Shown: piece after piece, positions 15,565-18,052 of the stretch
How the letters are laid out: each line of letters begins with the position of its first letter
How positions within the stretch are numbered: position 1 is the first letter of the stretch
Assembly (NCBI GenBank): GCA_018812885.1
Contig: JAHJCW010000316.1
Span: 1-18,052 of the forward strand
Direction of reading: 5' to 3'
Length of the DNA: 18,052 bases
Source of the DNA: a bacterium
Lineage (GTDB): Bacteria; Fidelibacterota; Marinisomatia; Marinisomatales; JAHJCW01
Program-made: the position numbers and the translations under genes
Notes under the pieces: generated by a model
Database searches by the model: none
Told to the model about the DNA's origin: nothing
Seen by the model: the letters and a program-made list of their open reading frames with translations, nothing else

Positions 15565-16187
15565 GTATTTTAAGTAAAAAATCAAAGCTTGCATTAACTG
15601 ATCCGATGATCAGCAATAATCCGATTTCTGTTCAGATATTGGGAATTTGTTCAGCATTGGCAGTTACTGTAAAAATGGAAACAGCTATCGTAATGACATT
15701 AGCTGTGATGTTTGTTCTTTCTATGTCAAATACGGTTATCGCAGCTTTACGTAAATTTATTCCTAACCGTGTAAGAATTATTGTTATGCTGACAGTAATT
15801 GCATCATTGGTAATTGTAACTGATCAGATATTAAAAGCTTATGTATATGATATCAGTAAGCAATTATCAGTATTTGTCGGGCTTATAATTACAAATTGTA
15901 TTGTTATGGGTAGAGCTGAAGCTTTTGCAATGCAAAATCCCCCTGGGAAAGCATTTTTAGACGGATTAGGTAATGCAACCGGGTATGGTATTTATCTAAT
16001 AGCTGTATCAATTTTCCGTGAATTGCTTGGTAGTGGTACATTCCTCAATATGCAAATTATCCCACAATCTTTTTATGATTCAGGTTACTTGAATGCAGGT
16101 TTATTTGTGCTATCACCGGGAGCCTTCATCATACTTGGATTGATTATTTGGTTTCAACGTTCAACAACAAAATACGAAGAGGCATAA
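15561..16187 (+). CDS. nqrD: Na+-translocating NADH:quinone oxidoreductase subunit D
   Basis: NqrD is one of two related six-helix subunits that together hold an iron centre in the membrane between them. The 208-residue protein shows the two expected cysteines, C30 in [16 protein letters not shown] and C113 in [15 protein letters not shown], at the positions seen in the family. The N-terminus (1-20) is polar, followed by about six hydrophobic segments. Further landmarks are RELLGSGTF and [12 protein letters not shown] near the C-terminus. It overlaps nqrC by 4 bp and is followed by nqrE after 1 bp. RnfE is a paralogous family, but the flanking nqrA and nqrF genes settle the identity. Confidence 0.95.
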   Translation: MSILSKKSKLALTDPMISNNPISVQILGICSALAVTVKMETAIVMTLAVMFVLSMSNTVIAALRKFIPNRVRIIVMLTVIASLVIVTDQILKAYVYDISKQLSVFVGLIITNCIVMGRAEAFAMQNPPGKAFLDGLGNATGYGIYLIAVSIFRELLGSGTFLNMQIIPQSFYDSGYLNAGLFVLSPGAFIILGLIIWFQRSTTKYEEA

Positions 16188-16188
16188 A

Positions 16189-16800
16189 GTGTTAGAACAT
16201 TATTTATCATTAGTAATCAAATCTATCTTCGTAGAGAACATATTACTTTCATATTTCTTAGGAATGTGTTCATTCCTTGCGATATCAAAAAAAGTTGAAA
16301 CTTCAATTGGATTAGGACTAGCAGTAGTTTTCGTTTTAACGATCACAGCACCGGTTAATTGGGCGTTGCATCATTACTTTTTAGAAGAAGGTGCCTTAGC
16401 TTGGGCCGGATTACCTGATGTTGATTTGAGTTATTTAAACTTCATCGCTTTTATAGCGGTAATTGCGGCAATGGTCCAATTAGTTGAAATGGTTTTGGAT
16501 CGGTTTTTTCCAGGATTATATCAAAGCCTTGGAATTTTTCTTCCTCTAATTGCTGTTAATTGCGCAATTTTAGGTGGATCGCTATTCTTAGTTGAGCGAC
16601 AATATACTTTTGGTGAATCAACAGTATATGGTTTTGGCGCCGGAATGGGATGGTTTTTAGCTATTACATCGATGGCGGCAATTCGGCATAAATTACGCTA
16701 TGCAGATGTCCCCAAAGGTTTGCGAGGATTAGGGATAACTATGCTTTTGACAGGACTATTATCTATGGCATTTATGGCATTCTCGGGCATCGATTTATAA
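16189..16800 (+). CDS. nqrE: Na+-translocating NADH:quinone oxidoreductase subunit E
   Basis: NqrE is the partner of NqrD and has inverted topology relative to it. The 203-residue protein has about six transmembrane segments. Its cysteines C27 in [15 protein letters not shown] and C125 in [16 protein letters not shown] match those that complete the intramembrane iron site with NqrD. A loop [20 protein letters not shown] (66-85) separates the second and third helices, as is usual for NqrE. Translation starts at a GTG, the only non-ATG start assigned in the operon, with GAGG about 6 bp upstream at the end of nqrD. It ends 10 bp before nqrF. The paralogue RnfA is excluded by context. Confidence 0.95.
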   Translation: MLEHYLSLVIKSIFVENILLSYFLGMCSFLAISKKVETSIGLGLAVVFVLTITAPVNWALHHYFLEEGALAWAGLPDVDLSYLNFIAFIAVIAAMVQLVEMVLDRFFPGLYQSLGIFLPLIAVNCAILGGSLFLVERQYTFGESTVYGFGAGMGWFLAITSMAAIRHKLRYADVPKGLRGLGITMLLTGLLSMAFMAFSGIDL

Positions 16801-16803
16801 GGG
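16799..16803 (+). promoter_or_regulatory. Ribosome binding site that fixes the nqrF start
   Basis: AAGGG at the junction of nqrE and nqrF lies 7 bp before the ATG at 16811. The upstream in-frame TTG at 16805 would be only 1 bp from this site, so the ATG is preferred. Confidence 0.6.
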
Positions 16804-16810
16804 ATTGCGG

Positions 16811-18034
16811 ATGATAACTACGCTAATTGGTGTTATATTTTTTACATTATTGATCCTTATATTAGTTATTTTATTAAATATTGCCGGAAGTAAATTATTG
16901 CCACAGGGGGAAGTGCAGATAGAGATTAACGGTGATAAAGAAAAATCAGTTTCAGTTAGACCCGGTTCAAGTTTGTTGAATGCATTAGCGGGGAATAAAA
17001 TATTTTTACCATCCGCATGTGGAGGTCAGGGAACTTGCGCCCAGTGCAAATGCCAGGTAATTGATGGCGGTGGTGATATTTTACCAACCGAAACGGGTAG
17101 CATTGGTCGTAAAGAAGCTGCTGACCATTGGCGTTTGGCTTGTCAGGTTAAGGTTAAACAGGATCTTAAAATCAGCGTACCTGATGAAATATTTAATATT
17201 AAGAAATATACCTGTAAAGTTATTTCTAATTATAATGTTGCCACTTTCATAAAAGAATTAGTTATTGAGTTGCCGCCCGGTGCTGAAATGGATTATCGTG
17301 CCGGTGGTTATATTCAGATTGATATTCCTTCCTATAAGTTAAAATATACCGATTTTGATGTTGAGGAGGAATATCGCGAAGATTGGGATAAATACGATCT
17401 GTGGCGTTATAACGCGGTTAATGACGAAGATGTGACCCGTGCATATTCGATGGCGAGTTATCCCGCCGAAGGTAATAAAATAATGCTGAATGTCAGAATT
17501 GCATCACCGCCGCCCTGGGCTCCGGATGTACCGCCGGGAATAGCATCATCATATATTTTTAATTTGAAACCCGGCGACAATGTGGAAGTTTCAGGTCCTT
17601 ATGGTGAATTTTTTACTAAAGATACCAAAAGAGAAATGGTGTTTATTGGCGGAGGTGCAGGTATGGCACAAATGCGCAGTCATTTATATGATTTGTTAAA
17701 AACAAATAAATCCGATAGGAAAATATCATTTTGGTACGGGGCAAGGTCTCTGCGCGAAATGTTTTATGATGATGAATTTCAGGAATTAGAAAAGAAATTC
17801 CCCAATTTCTCTTATCAAGTAGGACTCTCTGAGCCGATGAAAGAGGATAATTGGAAAGGTCCGGTGGGATTTATTCATCAAATTTTATATGATAATATGT
17901 TAAAAAATCACGATGATCCAACCGAAATTGAATATTATATGTGCGGTCCACCACCTATGATCGATGCTGTTGATAAAATGCTGTACGATCTAGGTGTAGA
18001 ACCGGATATGGTTGCTTATGACAAATTTGGTTAG
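16811..18034 (+). CDS. nqrF: Na+-translocating NADH:quinone oxidoreductase subunit F (NADH-oxidising)
   Basis: NqrF oxidises NADH and sends electrons through FAD and a 2Fe-2S cluster into the pump. The 407-residue protein has one N-terminal membrane anchor (about 3-28). A 2Fe-2S ferredoxin domain follows, with ligands C70, C76, C79 and C111 ([14 protein letters not shown] and LACQV). The FAD-binding motif RAYSMASYP is at 210-218, and the NADH-binding half contains GGGAG (280-284) and [12 protein letters not shown] (375-386). It ends YDKFG, close to the usual YDDFG-type terminus. One oddity is Q287 in GMAQMRSH, where the family usually has proline (see findings). It is the last gene in the window; only 18 bp follow, too few to see a terminator. 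Confidence 0.96.
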   Translation: MITTLIGVIFFTLLILILVILLNIAGSKLLPQGEVQIEINGDKEKSVSVRPGSSLLNALAGNKIFLPSACGGQGTCAQCKCQVIDGGGDILPTETGSIGRKEAADHWRLACQVKVKQDLKISVPDEIFNIKKYTCKVISNYNVATFIKELVIELPPGAEMDYRAGGYIQIDIPSYKLKYTDFDVEEEYREDWDKYDLWRYNAVNDEDVTRAYSMASYPAEGNKIMLNVRIASPPPWAPDVPPGIASSYIFNLKPGDNVEVSGPYGEFFTKDTKREMVFIGGGAGMAQMRSHLYDLLKTNKSDRKISFWYGARSLREMFYDDEFQELEKKFPNFSYQVGLSEPMKEDNWKGPVGFIHQILYDNMLKNHDDPTEIEYYMCGPPPMIDAVDKMLYDLGVEPDMVAYDKFG

Positions 18035-18052
18035 ACCGAAGAATTTTAAAAA

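Noticed and set aside
15561..16800. Rnf complex membrane subunits (RnfE/RnfA) instead of NqrD/NqrE
   Set aside because: The families are paralogous, but the adjacent nqrA, nqrB, nqrC and an NqrF with FAD/NADH domains identify the set as NQR; no RnfB or RnfC is present.

Overview
This AT-rich window looks like chromosome from a member of the Bacteroidota/Ignavibacteriota/Chlorobiota (FCB) group. Three observations support that. There is a C-terminal type IX secretion sorting-domain fragment near the left end. The main promoter carries the TAnnTTTG element typical of that group. The complex I genes form an 11-subunit set with separate NuoC and NuoD and no NuoE/F/G. Separate nuoC and nuoD, plus the style of the dispersed repeats, make me lean to Ignavibacteriota, but the exact phylum is inference.

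Layout. Positions 1-117 hold the end of an insertion sequence (probably IS1595 family), including the first 24 codons of its transposase on the minus strand. The element abuts 118-288, the C-terminal remnant of a secreted-protein sorting domain that it appears to have cut. Positions 289-647 carry no gene but are packed with inverted repeats. A minus-strand pair follows: a stand-alone proline dehydrogenase (2082 to 1183) and a small CoA-binding protein (1076 to 648). The 146-bp divergent gap 2083-2228 contains a well-formed promoter reading rightward.

From 2229 to 18034 seventeen genes run on the plus strand without a gap larger than 35 bp: nuoA-B-C-D-H-I-J-K-L-M-N, then nqrA-B-C-D-E-F. Many neighbours overlap by 1-11 bp or are 1-2 bp apart, so this looks like one long respiratory operon.

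How the genes work together. The nuo genes encode the membrane arm and the quinone-reducing connecting module of complex I. The NADH-oxidising module (NuoE, NuoF, NuoG) is missing, so this complex probably takes electrons at NuoI from ferredoxin, flavodoxin or an unlinked partner. The nqr genes encode a complete six-subunit Na+-translocating NADH:quinone oxidoreductase with its own NADH-oxidising subunit (NqrF). The two pumps would feed one quinone pool, one probably from a low-potential donor with H+ pumping and one from NADH with Na+ pumping. The head-to-tail linkage of the two pumps is the most interesting thing in the window. Individually every gene belongs to a known family, and I found no clearly undescribed protein system.
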